DNA of 64,000 nucleotides from Posidonia oceanica (lineage: Eukaryota > Streptophyta > Magnoliopsida > Alismatales > Posidoniaceae): assembly GCA_037176725.1 (NCBI GenBank), contig JAZBRS010000011.1:6634001-6698000 (forward strand), in the 5' to 3' direction. A model generated the notes under the pieces. That model saw only the letters and a program-made list of their open reading frames with translations, was not told where the DNA came from and searched no databases. The position numbers were made by a program, and so were the translations under genes. Below, piece by piece: positions 47,603-58,256 of the stretch (positions are counted from its first letter, which is position 1; each line of letters opens with the position of its first letter).

Positions 47603-48890
47603 ATGGCAAACTTATCTGTTCACCCGAGGCTAATCGAGGCTATTGTGACAGCTCAGCAGTTGGACCCATTTGTGCATGAAATCTGGAAGAAGATGGAGGC
47701 GGGAGTGGCACCTCATTTCTCGATTGGAGTAGACGGTTGGCTCAGATATGATTTGCGTCTGTATGTGCCTCAAGTAGAGGAGGTAAAACAAGGATTATTG
47801 AATGAAGCTCACCGGTCCAGATATACAATTCATCCAGGGAGCACCAAGATGTATAAGGATCTGAAGAGGAACTTCTGGTGGCCTGGAATGAAGAAATAAA
47901 TTGCTGAGCACATGGCAAGGTGTGCAACCTGCCAGATGGTGAAAATTGAACACCAAAAACCCAGAGGGACTCTGCAATCCTTGGATATTCTAGTCTGGAA
48001 ATGGGAGCATGTGTCGATGATTTTGTGACAGGATTACCCAAGACAAGGAGAAAGGATAATACAGTATGGGTAATCGTCGATCGGTTTACAAAATCGGCAC
48101 ATTTCCTACCCATGAGGGTGAATCTTCCCTTGCAGCAGCTAGTAGAGTTGTACGTGTCTGAAATAGTTCAGCTGCATGGAGTTCCAGTAACAATTGTGTC
48201 TAACAGAGATACCTGGTTTACATCGAGGTTCTGGAGAGCATTGCAGGGAGCATTGGGTATAGTGTTAAATTACACCATCGCTTTCCACCCTCAGACAGAT
48301 GATCAGACGGAAAGAACTATTCAGACACTGGAAGATATGTTGAGGGCTTGTGCCTTAGACTTTGGAGGAAGCTAGGAGGATCATCTACCACTGGTAGAAT
48401 TTGCCTACAACAACAGCTATCATTTCAACATTGGGATGGCATTTTATGGTAGACCATGCCAAACACCCACATGATGGAGCGAAGTAGGTGAACGTCAACA
48501 TGTAGGCCTAGAGATTGTGCAGCAGTATGAAGAGAAAGTAGACCTGATTCGGAAAAGGCTGGTAGCTACACAAAGTCGACAGAAGAGCTATACGAATAGG
48601 AGGCAAAGACTTTTGGAATTCGAAGTAGGAGACTTCGTTTTTCTAAAGGTATCACCAACCAAAGGAGTGGCGAGATTTGGAAAGCGAGGGAAGCTAAGTC
48701 CTCATTACATTGGACCTTACCAGATTTCCAGAAGGGTTGGTAAAGTGGCATACAAGCTAGATTTGCCTCCAAACCTTTCAAGTGTGCATAGCATCTTCCA
48801 TGTTTCGATGTTGAGGAAGTGTTTGGTAGATGCATCCCAGGTTATACTGTGGAATGTGGAAAAATGAAGAAGATGAAGTGAAAATGAAGG
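47603..48890 (+). pseudogene. Integrase of Element Z, catalytic residue changed
   Basis: The zinc domain shows HPGSTKMYKDLKRNFWWPGM and CATCQM. The core has DDFVTGLPKTRR (first D) and VDRFTKSAHFLP, then SNRDTWFTSRF, where the second catalytic Asp position is Asn (family pattern SDRDxxFTS). The third acidic residue is in DDQTERTIQ. The C-terminal part has FEVGDFVFLKVSP, KLSPHYIGPYQI and SSVHSIFHVSMLRK. The chromodomain expected after this in Tekay-type elements is absent: the frame ends at 48867 soon after SQVILW, consistent with an internal deletion. Confidence 0.82.
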
Positions 48891-48898
48891 GGGGGAGA

Positions 48899-49125
48899 TT
48901 ATTACGTCTCTGGGGCTTGGAGACGGTTTTGTCTTGCCTTGGTGGTTTCGACCGTCGTTGGCGTTGCCTATCCCCCCCTCATTCTTCTTGGTGCACGGTT
49001 TTTAGCTTGTGAGGTGGTGAGAAGAAGCTCTGGTTCTTTTGCTCTCGTTACCTTGCTTTTTCTAGCGCCTTTCCTTGTATCCAACTCCGTCGCTCCACAG
49101 GAGACGGAGTTGGTGTGATCACCAC
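48899..49125. other. Junction between Element Z and X2 LTR
   Basis: No gene. ATTACGTCTCTGGGG follows the purine tract and could be a short remnant of the Z 3' LTR. Similarity to the X1 post-LTR segment (CCAACTCCG...GGAGTTGG) begins around 49080. Confidence 0.4.
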
Positions 49126-49731
49126 TCTAGGTTCGCTTTCGCCGGCCCTCGAGATGCCTTGGGAGATGTGGGGTGTGGGTACTACTACCATGGGACAACG
49201 CTTGCGTTGCCCAAGGGTGCCTGTGCTTGGTGAATCTCTTCTTTTTTCTTCTTCCTCCTCGTATGATAGATGTTAACAAAACAAACAGAAATAACACATA
49301 TATGGATTAATATGGCGTAGTGTTCTATTCAAAATATATAAAACAAAACTTAAGTATATATGAAAAAAGAAACTCACCTAAGGGATTTGATCCCCCCGGT
49401 TGCAACTAATGTAAATGATTATATTATCCTATTCTACGAAATCGAAATATGATATGAATAAAGGAAATGAAAGAAACTATAACAAAGGGTCCCCCTTTTA
49501 ATTCATGCACATAGCGCCATGTGGATCGACATGATGTTGCTGTCGATAAAGGGAGACTAAAGCTTTCTTAGAACTCTCTCAAAGATCTGGTTTTCTCTTC
49601 AGGAATCTCTCCACTATTTTTATGAAAATCACAACTCCTCAAGATATCCGTCTCCTTTCTTTTTCCGTTTTTGTGACCTCTCTTTACTTTTTTATCCTCA
49701 AATTCTCATGAATCGTCCCTTTGACCCTGTG

Positions 49732-49751
49732 GGGGTACCCCAGCTTTTATA
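49732..49751 (-). promoter_or_regulatory. TATA box and GGGGTACCC block of X2 LTR
   Basis: TATAAAA on the minus strand (49745-49751), then the GGGTACCC palindrome at 49733-49740. This is the same arrangement as X1 33948-33966. Confidence 0.65.
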
Positions 49752-49815
49752 AAAGCAGGGGAAGAACAAAAATGGAATTGAATAAATAGATCAGCAAACT
49801 TTCCAATTCAGGGAT

Positions 49816-49871
49816 GTTATACATTGGAAACCCAGTGCATAACGTTATCTGCTGGAAAACCAACGTATAAC
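49816..49871. repeat. 28-bp palindrome pair in X2 LTR
   Basis: Units 49816-49843 (GTTATACATTGG / CCAGTGCATAAC) and 49844-49871 (GTTATCTGCTGG / CCAACGTATAAC) abut exactly. Confidence 0.92.
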
Positions 49872-50045
49872 AACCTCCGAAGTAAAGCTGCCAGGATCAA
49901 GGAATATCCCCTAATTAAAACTAATTAAGTGTCATTAAGCTATTGTTACTTGCCTTGACCGGTCAACAGAGTCTAAAGATGGCAAAAACAAGGATTTTAT
50001 TTCTAGCCAAATAAAGAAAGTTTGGGGCTGGCACTAGGCTCCCAT

Positions 50046-50129
50046 GTTAGACGCTGGAAAACCAGCAGCCAACGTTAGCCGTTGGAAAACTAGCGGCCAA
50101 CATTATAAGCTGGGAATCCAGCGTATAAC
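50046..50129. repeat. 28-bp palindrome array in X2 LTR (3 abutting units)
   Basis: Units 50046-50073, 50074-50101 and 50102-50129. Arms GTTAGACGCTGG, GTTAGCCGTTGG and ATTATAAGCTGG pair with CCAGCAGCCAAC, CTAGCGGCCAAC and CCAGCGTATAAC around 4-nt centres (AAAA, AAAA, GAAT). Confidence 0.93.
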
Positions 50130-50347
50130 ACCCTTAGTCAATCCAACTTCCAAATTTGGTCAGGAAATGAAGAACATTCAAGCTGCTGGACTTAAAGCTT
50201 AAAAAGGGATGACAATAAAGCTCTGAACCGGAGAACGAGTGTTTGGCTCAAAGTGGGAGGTCCTAGATTGAAGAAAGAGTTTCCAAGAACGCCTTAATGC
50301 AACGGACTACACTACTATGAATGGAGTGCCAAAATGGGATATCTACA

Positions 50348-50361
50348 GATTGCCCCTCCTT
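50348..50361 (-). promoter_or_regulatory. Polypurine tract of X2
   Basis: AAGGAGGGGCAATC on the minus strand, directly before the LTR start. Confidence 0.85.
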
Positions 50362-50499
50362 GAAGATGGCTTCAGCATGAAGCTATCTACAAGGTGAGAC
50401 GATACCCCCATGTGGTGCTACCTAGAGATCTGAAATGAAATGCAATGCCTACTGCCACCAGACTTGGACAAGACACAATGAGGTTCGGCTAAAGAAACA

Positions 50500-50770
50500 C
50501 GGCCAAGGGGATTACCCAAGGGGAACAAAACTAAAGACACTGCTACGAGGGTTGCCTGCATGGGTCGAACTAAGAGACACTGCCACGGGGGTTGTCCACA
50601 GGGGTCGAACTAAAAGACACTGCCACAGGGGTTGCCCACAGGGGTCGAACTAAAGACACTGCTACGGGGGTTGGCCGTAGCGGTCGAACTGAAGACACTG
50701 CTACGACGGTTGCCCGCAGGGGTCAAACTAAAAGACATGGCCACGGGGGTTGCCCGTGGGAGTCAAGCTT
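50500..50770 (-). repeat. About 38-40-bp tandem repeat in X2
   Basis: Plus-strand units contain GACACTGCCACGGGGGTTGC then CCACAGGGGTCGAACTAAA, about six copies, homologous to X1 31880-32345. Short ORFs through it are artefacts. Confidence 0.82.
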
Positions 50771-50989
50771 AAGGGATGGATAGCTAATGTTTCCGACGAC
50801 CACTAAATGCGAATGCAGTACAACGCACTATGCATGGATGCGTGCTGGCGGAAATGCAAAGGAGGTGATCATGATATGCAATGCATGGCCCTAGATAATG
50901 AGGTTCCTCCATCATCGCCAGCTTTAACTTGTATACCGGGTTGGCTCAGGAATTTTTCTCATCACCTGAGGCAGACTGACACATGCGTG

Positions 50990-51480
50990 AATGCAATTCG
51001 TCATAATCAGGTGCCCTTTCCTCAAGCGTAGCCTACACTCTGCATGGGGACTGTCGTTTCATGGCACGCGGGTTAGTGAGCGAGAGATCCATGATGCTCC
51101 CAGGCAAAAGGGGATTGATCTCCTCTCTGCTAGCCGCGTTGGCTCTATTTGTCACAATCAAGTGTCCTTTCATTGAATGTTACCTACATTCTCGACAAAG
51201 ACCGTCATCTTCTGACCCGAGAGTTAGTAAGTGATGGGTCCACTAATACCATTGGCTTTATTTGCCAAAATCAGGTGTCCTTTCATTGAATGTTGCCTAC
51301 ATTCTCGGCAGAGACTGTCATCTTCTGACCCGGGAGTTAGTGAGCAATGGGTCCACTAATACCATTGGCTTTATTCGCCAAAATCAGGTGCCCTTTCATT
51401 GAATGTTGCCTACATTCTCGACAGAGACCATCATCTTCTGACCCAGGAGTTAGTGAGCAATGGGTCCACTAATACCGTTG
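50990..51480 (-). repeat. About 112-bp tandem repeat in X2
   Basis: Copies begin TTGGCTNTATTNGNCANAAT at about 51139, 51253 and 51365, with a diverged copy starting near 50990. Each carries CAGGTGNCCTTTC, a CTACATTCTCG segment and GGTCCACTAATACC. A T/G-rich stretch follows to about 51670. Confidence 0.82.
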
Positions 51481-51734
51481 GCTTTGCTTTGTTGACCTAG
51501 TGGTGCTTTGGGGTACCTGCTTTTGATTGGTTTGCTTTGTTTATCCAGTTGTGCTTTGTGTTTTGCTTTGTTTTTCCGATTGTGCTCTGGGTTTTACTTT
51601 GTTTATCCGGTTATGCTCTGGGGTACCTGCTTTTGATTGGTTTGCTTTGTTTATCGGGTTGTGCTCCGAGTTTGTTAAGGGACACGACCATGGGGGTTGC
51701 CTGAGGGGGTCAAACAGAAAATTAAAGCCTGAGC

Positions 51735-52400
51735 TGGATCAGTGATTCAACACTCAGAAACAACGAGCTGGATCAGTGATCCAATACTCGGAAAACAACC
51801 TTTAGGCATTACCCAAAGGACAAGCTGAGATAAAAAGACTGAGCTAGATCGGTGATCCAACACTCAGAGACAATGAGCTGGATCGGTGATCCAACACTCG
51901 GGGATCAACCTTCAGGCGTTACCCAAAGGGAAGACTAAAATAAAAGGCTGAGTTGGATCGGTGATCCAACACTCAGAGACAACAAGCTGGATCGGTGATC
52001 CAACACTCAGAACAATGAGCTAGATCGGTGATCCAACACTCGGAAATCACTAGCTGGATCGGTGATCCAACACTCGAAAATCAACCTTTAGGCGTTACCC
52101 AAAGGGAAGACTGAAATAAAAGACTGAGCTGGATCGGTGATCCAACACTCAGAACAACGAGCTGGATCGGTGATCCAACACTCGGAAATCAACCTTTAGG
52201 CATTACCCAAAGGAAAAACTGGAATAAAAGACTGAGCTAGATTTGTGATCCAACACTCAGAGACAACGAGCTGGATTGGTGATCCAACACTCGGAACAAC
52301 GAGCTAGATCAGTGATCCAACACTCAGAGACAATGAGCTGGATCAGTGATCCAGCACTCGGGAACAAAGAGCTGGATCGGTGATCCAACACTCGAAAATC
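51735..52400 (-). repeat. GAGCTGGATCGGTGATCCAACACTCGG tandem array in X2
   Basis: Units of about 27-35 bp carry GAGCTGGATCGGTGATCC then AACACTCGG on the plus strand. They contain the inverted repeat GGATC..GATCC and are interspersed with AACCTTTAGGCGTTACCCAA phrases. Same family as X1 32370-33090. Confidence 0.85.
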
Positions 52401-52552
52401 AACCTTTAGGCGTTACCCAAAGGGAGAACTGGAATAAAACACCGAGGGGGGTTGCCCAAGGTAATAAAAGGATACTTCTTTGGCTTTGTTTGCTTTGTTG
52501 ACTCGGTTGTGCTCTGGGGCTGCTTGATTTGCTCTTGATTCTGCTTTGGCCC

Positions 52553-52636
52553 ATTAGCCGCAAGATTTTCAGCGTTCAACGTTGGATGGGTTGTTCTCCG
52601 CATCTAACGTTGGACGACTTGACGGTCGTGTATAAT
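52553..52636. repeat. 28-bp palindrome array upstream of antisense gene 1 (3 abutting units)
   Basis: Units 52553-52580, 52581-52608 and 52609-52636, no spacers. Arms include ATTAGCCGCAAG / TCAGCGTTCAAC. The array ends about 200 bp before the ATG at 52834, with a TATA-like CTATATTAAA at 52737 between them. Confidence 0.85.
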
Positions 52637-52736
52637 GACTCGAGATAGACTGCCCTTTTTTCCTTTCTGGCATCACCGTTTTGGCAGTAGATCTTCGATT
52701 TTCTTCATGTTTCCTTTCCGATGAAGGCATCAAGGC

Positions 52737-52746
52737 CTATATTAAA
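52737..52746 (+). promoter_or_regulatory. Possible TATA box of antisense gene 1
   Basis: CTATATTAAA lies between the palindrome array and the ATG, 88 bp before the ATG. Inferred from position only. Confidence 0.4.
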
Positions 52747-52833
52747 CCCCATTTTGGCTTGGATTTGTAGAACAACACTGATCTTTCTCTCTTATTGTTT
52801 TTTTGTCATCTGCAAAGAGTTGCGCTTCCTCTC

Positions 52834-54151
52834 ATGGATTTGAGCGAGATCCCACGTCATGCTTTTCGAGTGGCCGTCTTTTCTTCTCCTTCTGACATGG
52901 CACAACTTCGGCTGGAGACTATACCTAATCAGCTGACAAACCTTTTGTGAATGAGAAGGTATTTTCTGCTTTTGTTATCACTCCATGCTCTTGTTCTTGT
53001 ATCCTTCTACTCTGCTGATTTTTCTTTTCATAGCCCTTGGCTTCTGCAAATAACAACCGTTATTCGAAAGCCTACCAGTTGAACTAGGTTCAGCACTACC
53101 GTTCTTGGGTGTTGAAGAAATATCGGGAGCGTTTGGAGGAGGCTGGCCTTTGTCAAGCTCTCCGTCAATTGCGGCAGCCTGTTGATTGGAAGGCGCTTTT
53201 CGGCCTCTACGGGCTGTGGAATCCTCTAACACATACATTTTTCACCTCCTTAGGGGAGTTGACTATTCTTTTGGAGACCGACCCGTCCATTTATTCCAGA
53301 GATGCCTATCTCTTGCCAATTGGGGTGGTGGGCTCTTTTTCTCTCCTGAAGCATATCTTCGGTCCGATTGTTGGCCTGAGGGCCTGGTGTTAGACGGCTG
53401 CATCAACCTTATATCTTTGTGATAGTTTCTCTTGAAGCAGCGTGATAGCATCTGTTCCGAAGCTTCTTGCTTGGAGTGCATCTTCGTTCTGATTGGGGAG
53501 CTGGTACTCTTCCCAAAAGCCCTAACCATCAGCGCCTATCATGCTGAGCTCATGTGCATTTGTGTTCGCAACCTGGAGAAATTCCTAAGTCAATCTATGT
53601 TGGCTTTTACTATTCGGGGCTTATCCAGTGCCTTTCTCGAGGCACCGTTTTTCAGCTCGCCTTTCCTGGTTCTGTGCTGGCTAGAGGAACATTTTCTGCT
53701 ATCTACTTTTGATGCCAACCTTCCCATGGAGGAGTACATTCGCCAACTGTGCCTGTGAAGTCAAGCCCCAGATGAACTTCTTAGTCCTCCTTCATCTTTT
53801 CAAACAGTATCTGACCCAAAGTACTTCTTGACGCTGATTGGGGCGACAGAGTTTGTGAGGTACAACCCCCAACGATGCTTCTCAATGCTGGGCATTCCCC
53901 GGGCCATACCTCCCTTGCCTTGTTTCTCTGACATGATTCTCCCACGCTTGAGAGACACCCCTAGGGACATCATTCAAGTCTTTTATCAAGCCGGCACTTG
54001 GGATGGGAAGGGACGGAACTATGTCCTCTCTTCGTGGGAAACTTCGAACCCGGACCGCGAAGCCATCTCCCTTGCCACTCATGATGCTTGGTACGAGGGT
54101 GTGAGGCCCAAATTATTTATTGAATTTCCTACCAAGAAACAAAGGATGTAA
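52834..54151 (+). pseudogene. Antisense gene 1 of X2: plant mobile domain-like, broken
   Basis: Exon 1 starts ATG 52834 (MDLSEIPRHAFRV). A likely 75-nt GT-AG intron spans 52959-53033. The following sequence has WVLKKYRERLEEAG, LWNPLTHTFFTSLGELTILLE (the HTF..GE..i.LE signature of plant mobile domain proteins), AELMCICVRNLEKFL and FVRYNPQRCFSMLGIPRAIP, the C-terminal 'yNP.R....G...' motif. Breaks are TGA in exon 1 (52948-52950), TAG at 53085-53087, a frameshift between about 53310 and 53400, and TGA at 53756-53758. The stop is at 54149-54151. Exon 1 as drawn is not a multiple of three, so its donor or an indel is uncertain. It runs opposite to X2 pol. Function unknown; host relatives (MAIN/MAIL) affect cell division and silencing. 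Confidence 0.65.
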
Positions 54152-54282
54152 TCAGTATTGTGGCTTTTATCAATAATAGAATTTTATTTTGTTCTTTTTT
54201 GTTTCTTTTCAATGAATTCGTTTGACTTTTATCAAGAGAACAAGGAAAAATGAGAGTTCAACAACTTCCCTAGATTTAAAAA

Positions 54283-54431
54283 GTTATACGTGCAGAATGG
54301 AGCGGCCAATGTTATACGCTGGGAATACCAGCGGATAACATTTTAGCCTTCGAAATGTTGGATTGGCTGAATCTCGCGGATAACATTTCAACTTCCTCGA
54401 TGCGTTGGACGTCCCATATCACGCGTATAAC
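54283..54431. repeat. 28-bp palindrome array upstream of antisense gene 2 (4 units)
   Basis: Units 54283-54310, 54311-54339 (29 bp, 5-nt centre), 54357-54384 and 54404-54431. The strongest is GTTATACGCTGG / CCAGCGGATAAC. The last unit ends 9 bp before TATAAAA at 54441. Confidence 0.88.
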
Positions 54432-54440
54432 ATTGAATGA

Positions 54441-54447
54441 TATAAAA
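54441..54447 (+). promoter_or_regulatory. TATA box of antisense gene 2
   Basis: TATAAAA lies 134 bp before the first likely ATG (54575) and directly after the palindrome array, matching the palindromes-then-TATA order of the X LTRs. Confidence 0.55.
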
Positions 54448-54574
54448 CCTTCGTCCTACGCAACGGGTGGCCACCTTGCTTGCTTTCCTCCTTCTTCTTC
54501 GGCAACTGCGAGCTCTCCATGACTTCCGACGAACTCGGCATGCGACGGTCCCTTCATTCCTCTCTCCTTTCTTT

Positions 54575-57500
54575 ATGAAAATGCAACGGTTCGGCAAGGT
54601 ATACATAAAACCAGCGAAGCATGCCCGGACGGGACCTGGGCCGTCGTCCCTCGGCAAGCTTGGGGCAGCTCCGACAGAACATCTGGCGGTGACAAAGGCG
54701 GCGACGATGGTTGTGGAGGGCACGGCCGTGGTGGGATCGGCTGGGGTGGCTGAAACGGCTGAGGTGGCGCCTGTGGGCGCGATGGTGGAGGCTGGAACGA
54801 CTGAGGTGGAGCCTGTGGAGGCGGTGGTGACGGCCGTGGAGGCTATGGAGGTAGCGGAGACCACGAAGACTGGGACGGCGTCTGAGGCCGTGGTGGTGGG
54901 TCCGGCTACTTTGGAGGCTGGCGAGGCGGTTCCGGCTGCTGTGGTAGGTCCGGCTACTGTGGAGGCCGACGAGGCCGCGAAGGCCGGGGCGGAGCTGGGT
55001 TCTGGTTCCAGCAGCTCCTTCAGCTACGAGGACTCGAAGGAGGAGTTCGAGGAGACAACCTCGGAGATGAGGTACGAGGCTAGTTTGGACGAGGTGGGCC
55101 CTGTGGTGGAGCTGGAGGCGAGGCTGGTCGATCCCCTCATCGCACAGTTCGGCGAGGATGACGGCTGGTTGCGGAACATGGTGGATTTCATCCGAAGGGA
55201 GGCGAAGGGCGGCACAAGGGATCCCCCAGACTACTGGCGGGACCAGATCCCTCGAGATGAGGTGCAGGCGTCGAGACCGTGCAGGGACGCGTCTCGATTA
55301 GAGTATGCTACCACCACGTTGGCCTCGAGAGGGCAGTTAGTCACTTTTCACTTTTCCTTTGTTTGATTTAAATATTCAGCTTGACTGACAGCCCTTTTTA
55401 TTTTTGCAGAGTCGGGCACCTGCCGTGACCCGCTGCTACTGGGGATAGGTCCGCCAGTCCTACTTCTTGCTGGCTCCCTTCCAGTAGGAGCGTCTGGATC
55501 GGATGGGATTCGGACACTTCCTGTCCATCCTGGACTTCCCCCTTTGTTCGATGTTCTTGGAGGCCGTTGCGGAGTGATGGAACTTCTGCACCAGCTCGAT
55601 CATCACGAGGGCGGGCAAGTTTATTCTTTCTCTTGAGGACATGGTGCGGCTGACCGGTCTACGAGTCACAGGTCGGCCAGTGACGGGGCGGGTGCTCTCG
55701 GACTACTCAGTCTTAGCGCGGGAGCTCGTCGGACGACAACTGGCCATGAGCGGACAGTAGCTCGTGGTGATTACCTCTGCTGTTCGCCAAGTCAACGGTT
55801 TCGCGGAGATGGTGGTTGGACCAGGCGTGGAGGCCGATCAGTAGTTGCGGGCCTTCCTATTGGTGCTGTTCGAGGAGGTGCTCTTCTCGCACGCCTCCTC
55901 GAAGTTGTCTATGTGGTTCCTCCCCCTCCTGGCGGACTTGGAGCGAGTGGGAGAGTATGCTTGGGGTGCGGCTAGCTTGGTGCACCTGTACTCCACCCTC
56001 TTCCGTTTTACAGATGGCAGTTCTCGCCAGCTAGGCGAGAACTTGCCATTTCTTCAGGTAAAAATGCATACTTTAAATTTGTAACTTTTAGAAATATTGC
56101 TGGACATTATGTGCTACAGAAAGCTTCCTCATTTTCTGCACAGATGTGGGCGTGGGACCACTTCGCTTTCTTGCGTCCTGCCCCTCCTCCAGTTCCTCCA
56201 ACCAGCATTCCTTTCCCTCGAGGATTATTCTGGGCTGATGCTGAGCAAGCCCTCGAGCCTGCGGATGACAATCGCTATGTTGGTCGTTTGCTTTTCGAGT
56301 TGCTGGTCGTGGCTCAGGTAGCTTGCTTCTTTCAATTTTTCAGCTTTTGCTTATTCATTTATGCTGCTTGCTGACTCGTATTGCTCCCTTCAGGTGATCT
56401 GGCGTCTATATGTTGAGGGAGAGCATGCGGACGTCCCTGAGATTGCCCGTGACTGGGTAATTTTTGACCGAGATGAGTGGATCCACTACTGGAACCACTG
56501 CCATTTCCAGCAGACTGGCAGGGCACTACGACAGCTGGGGCACCGGCAAATTCAGCCTCTACCTCCCTCTCACAAGGTTTGGCGAGAGATTCGGAGTGGA
56601 GGCAGCCGTTCTCGTCACTGGGTGGATGTCTACGGTCCGTAGCTCCTGGACTGGGCTCGTCGTGGTTCTCCCTCTCTGACAGACGCGATAGAGGAGGATG
56701 AGGTGGTGTGGGCCGAGTGGATGGACCGAGAGTTCTCTTCTTTGATGGTCTTCCACTGGTCCCACTTCCTTGGGCGCGGGAACCTTCCTTTGAGGGACAC
56801 AGATCCTGGGGAGGCAGTGATGTCCTGTGCAACTCTGGTGGGTGAGGCGCAGTCCTATCGAGCCCAGTTGGAGATAGCGGTGAGCTTCTGAATTCTTAGT
56901 TTGTAACTTGTCGGTTCACATTTGATAACTTGCTGACTTGCTGACTTGCTTTCCTTCCTTCGTAGCTCAAGGCGGCAGATGAGCAGGCTCAGTGGGAGCA
57001 TAGTCTGACCCAGCAACCCTCCGTTCTGACCGGAGAGATCAAGCGCCTTCGCACTTCCACCTCTCAGGTAGCTTTATATTTCTTGTAGCTTTTGTAGGCT
57101 GATTATGAACTGTGGCTGACTGTATTTCCTTTCTTTGCAGCCCTCAACTAGCACTGCCCCTCCTCCGAACCATTCAGAGGTGATCTCTCATCTCCAGGAT
57201 AAGGTATAAATGTCTTTATTATTTTTCCTTTCTGCTTTTAGCTAAATTCCTCTTGGTTTTGACATTACTGCTTGTAGGTTGCCTATCTAGAGAGTGAGCT
57301 GAAGGAGCAAGTTGGTGACTTCATTGCTGCTAGCTCTGTTGGGAGGTTGGAGGAGCTGGAGGGGACTATTGCTGCTAGGGACGCTCGGATTCGGGAGCTG
57401 GAGCAGTAGATTGCTGACAAGGATACTGAGATTGCCCTGGCTCAAGCAGTATGATTTGATTCAATGCTCCTTTATGTCCTCTATGTCTTTGCTTGTGTCT

Positions 57501-57775
57501 GATATTCTGGTTGCTTCCTTTTGCAGGGCACAGAGGGGGTCACCTCTCAGCTTGAGTCCGGGCTAGGGCATTACCAGAGGTTTGCCTTCATGATTGGTGC
57601 CAGGTTCGGGGTGCCTGTTCCTCCTGTACCGAGCCACCAGTTGGGTAGCCATCGCTCTCGATCTATCACCAGGGCTCCGTCGAGTGTTTTTGTTCGCCAG
57701 TCGCCTCGGCCTCCTACGGTTCCTTCCCCAGCTCCTCCTTCAGTTCCCAAGGGTGAGGGAGAGAGTGCTCTTTAG
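54575..57775 (+). pseudogene. Antisense gene 2 of X2: eight-exon plant mobile domain protein
   Basis: Exons read 54575-55339, 55410-56057, 56144-56317, 56394-56879, 56966-57067, 57141-57203, 57278-57448 and 57527-57775. Every intron is GT-AG, 70-86 nt and phase 0, and every exon length is a multiple of three (885 codons plus stop). Exon 1 encodes a Val/Ala/Glu/Thr-rich low-complexity region, then an acidic Ser-rich stretch. Exon 2 has FLSILDFPLCSMFLEAV, FILSLEDMVRLTGLRVTG and ELVGRQLAM, resembling the plant mobile domain. Exons 3-4 continue it (MWAWDHFAFLRP, DVPEIARDWVIFDRDEWIHY). Exons 5-7 form a coiled coil (LEELEGTIAARDARIRELEQ). Exon 8 is a Pro/Ser-rich tail. Seven in-frame stops remain: TAG at 55446, 55488, 55758, 55842, 56640 and 57407, and TGA at 55575. 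It lies antisense within X2; the exact start codon is inferred. Confidence 0.75.
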
Positions 57776-58256
57776 CTTTCTTGTACTTCAAGGGTATGCC
57801 CTAGTGATTTTGTAGAACAACTATATTTTTGAAATGATATGGATTTCTGTACACTCAGTAAACTCGTCAAATATCTCTTTTTAAATACCTTTCTCGGAGT
57901 TAAAATGAGCTTAAGTGACCAATATAGTAAAATAATGGCCCTTAACTTAAATTAACTTGAAACCAACATATTCATGTGAAATGGTATGTAAATGACATAG
58001 TTACAAAGAAAGATTTCACCTAGGAGCTTTAAAAATGAGTTTTGTAGTCCTCGGCGCTTAAGTGAGCCATTAACTTGATGAAATGAATAACCAGTGCTTC
58101 TGAATGGCTTGGATGTCCAAAAAATATGAAACCAATGCTCACACATGTATTTCAACTTAGTTAAACCTCTAGGACAGATAAAAATGGTTTATGCAACTTA
58201 ATCACGGATTAGGGGGCGATCCAGCCAAGTTCAGTGACTTGAGTCATTGATAAAAC
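57776..58256 (+). other. Intergenic segment between antisense genes 2 and 3
   Basis: AT-rich, no gene. It probably holds the 3' end of gene 2. The next palindrome array begins at 58257. Confidence 0.5.

Larger units (their letters stand above)
44342..48898 (+). mobile_element. Element Z: decayed Ty3/gypsy, probably Tekay/Del chromovirus
   Basis: It has PBS, gag, protease, RT-RNase H and integrase in Ty3/gypsy order, then a purine-rich tract (GAAGGGGGGGAGATT, 48884-48898). No matching 3' LTR follows; the X2 LTR takes over within ~230 bp. Every domain has nonsense codons. The protein motifs and long LTRs fit the Tekay/Del lineage, but the expected C-terminal chromodomain is missing, so the assignment is tentative. 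Confidence 0.8.
49126..50347 (-). repeat. X2 3' LTR (inner edge approximate)
   Basis: It starts TGTAGATATCCC on the minus strand at 50347 and runs down to near 49126. It contains five 28-bp palindromes, TATA plus GGGGTACCC, a GTTGCAACCGGGGGGATC segment near 49400 and the GTGGTGATCACACCAAC segment near 49118. Confidence 0.75.
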
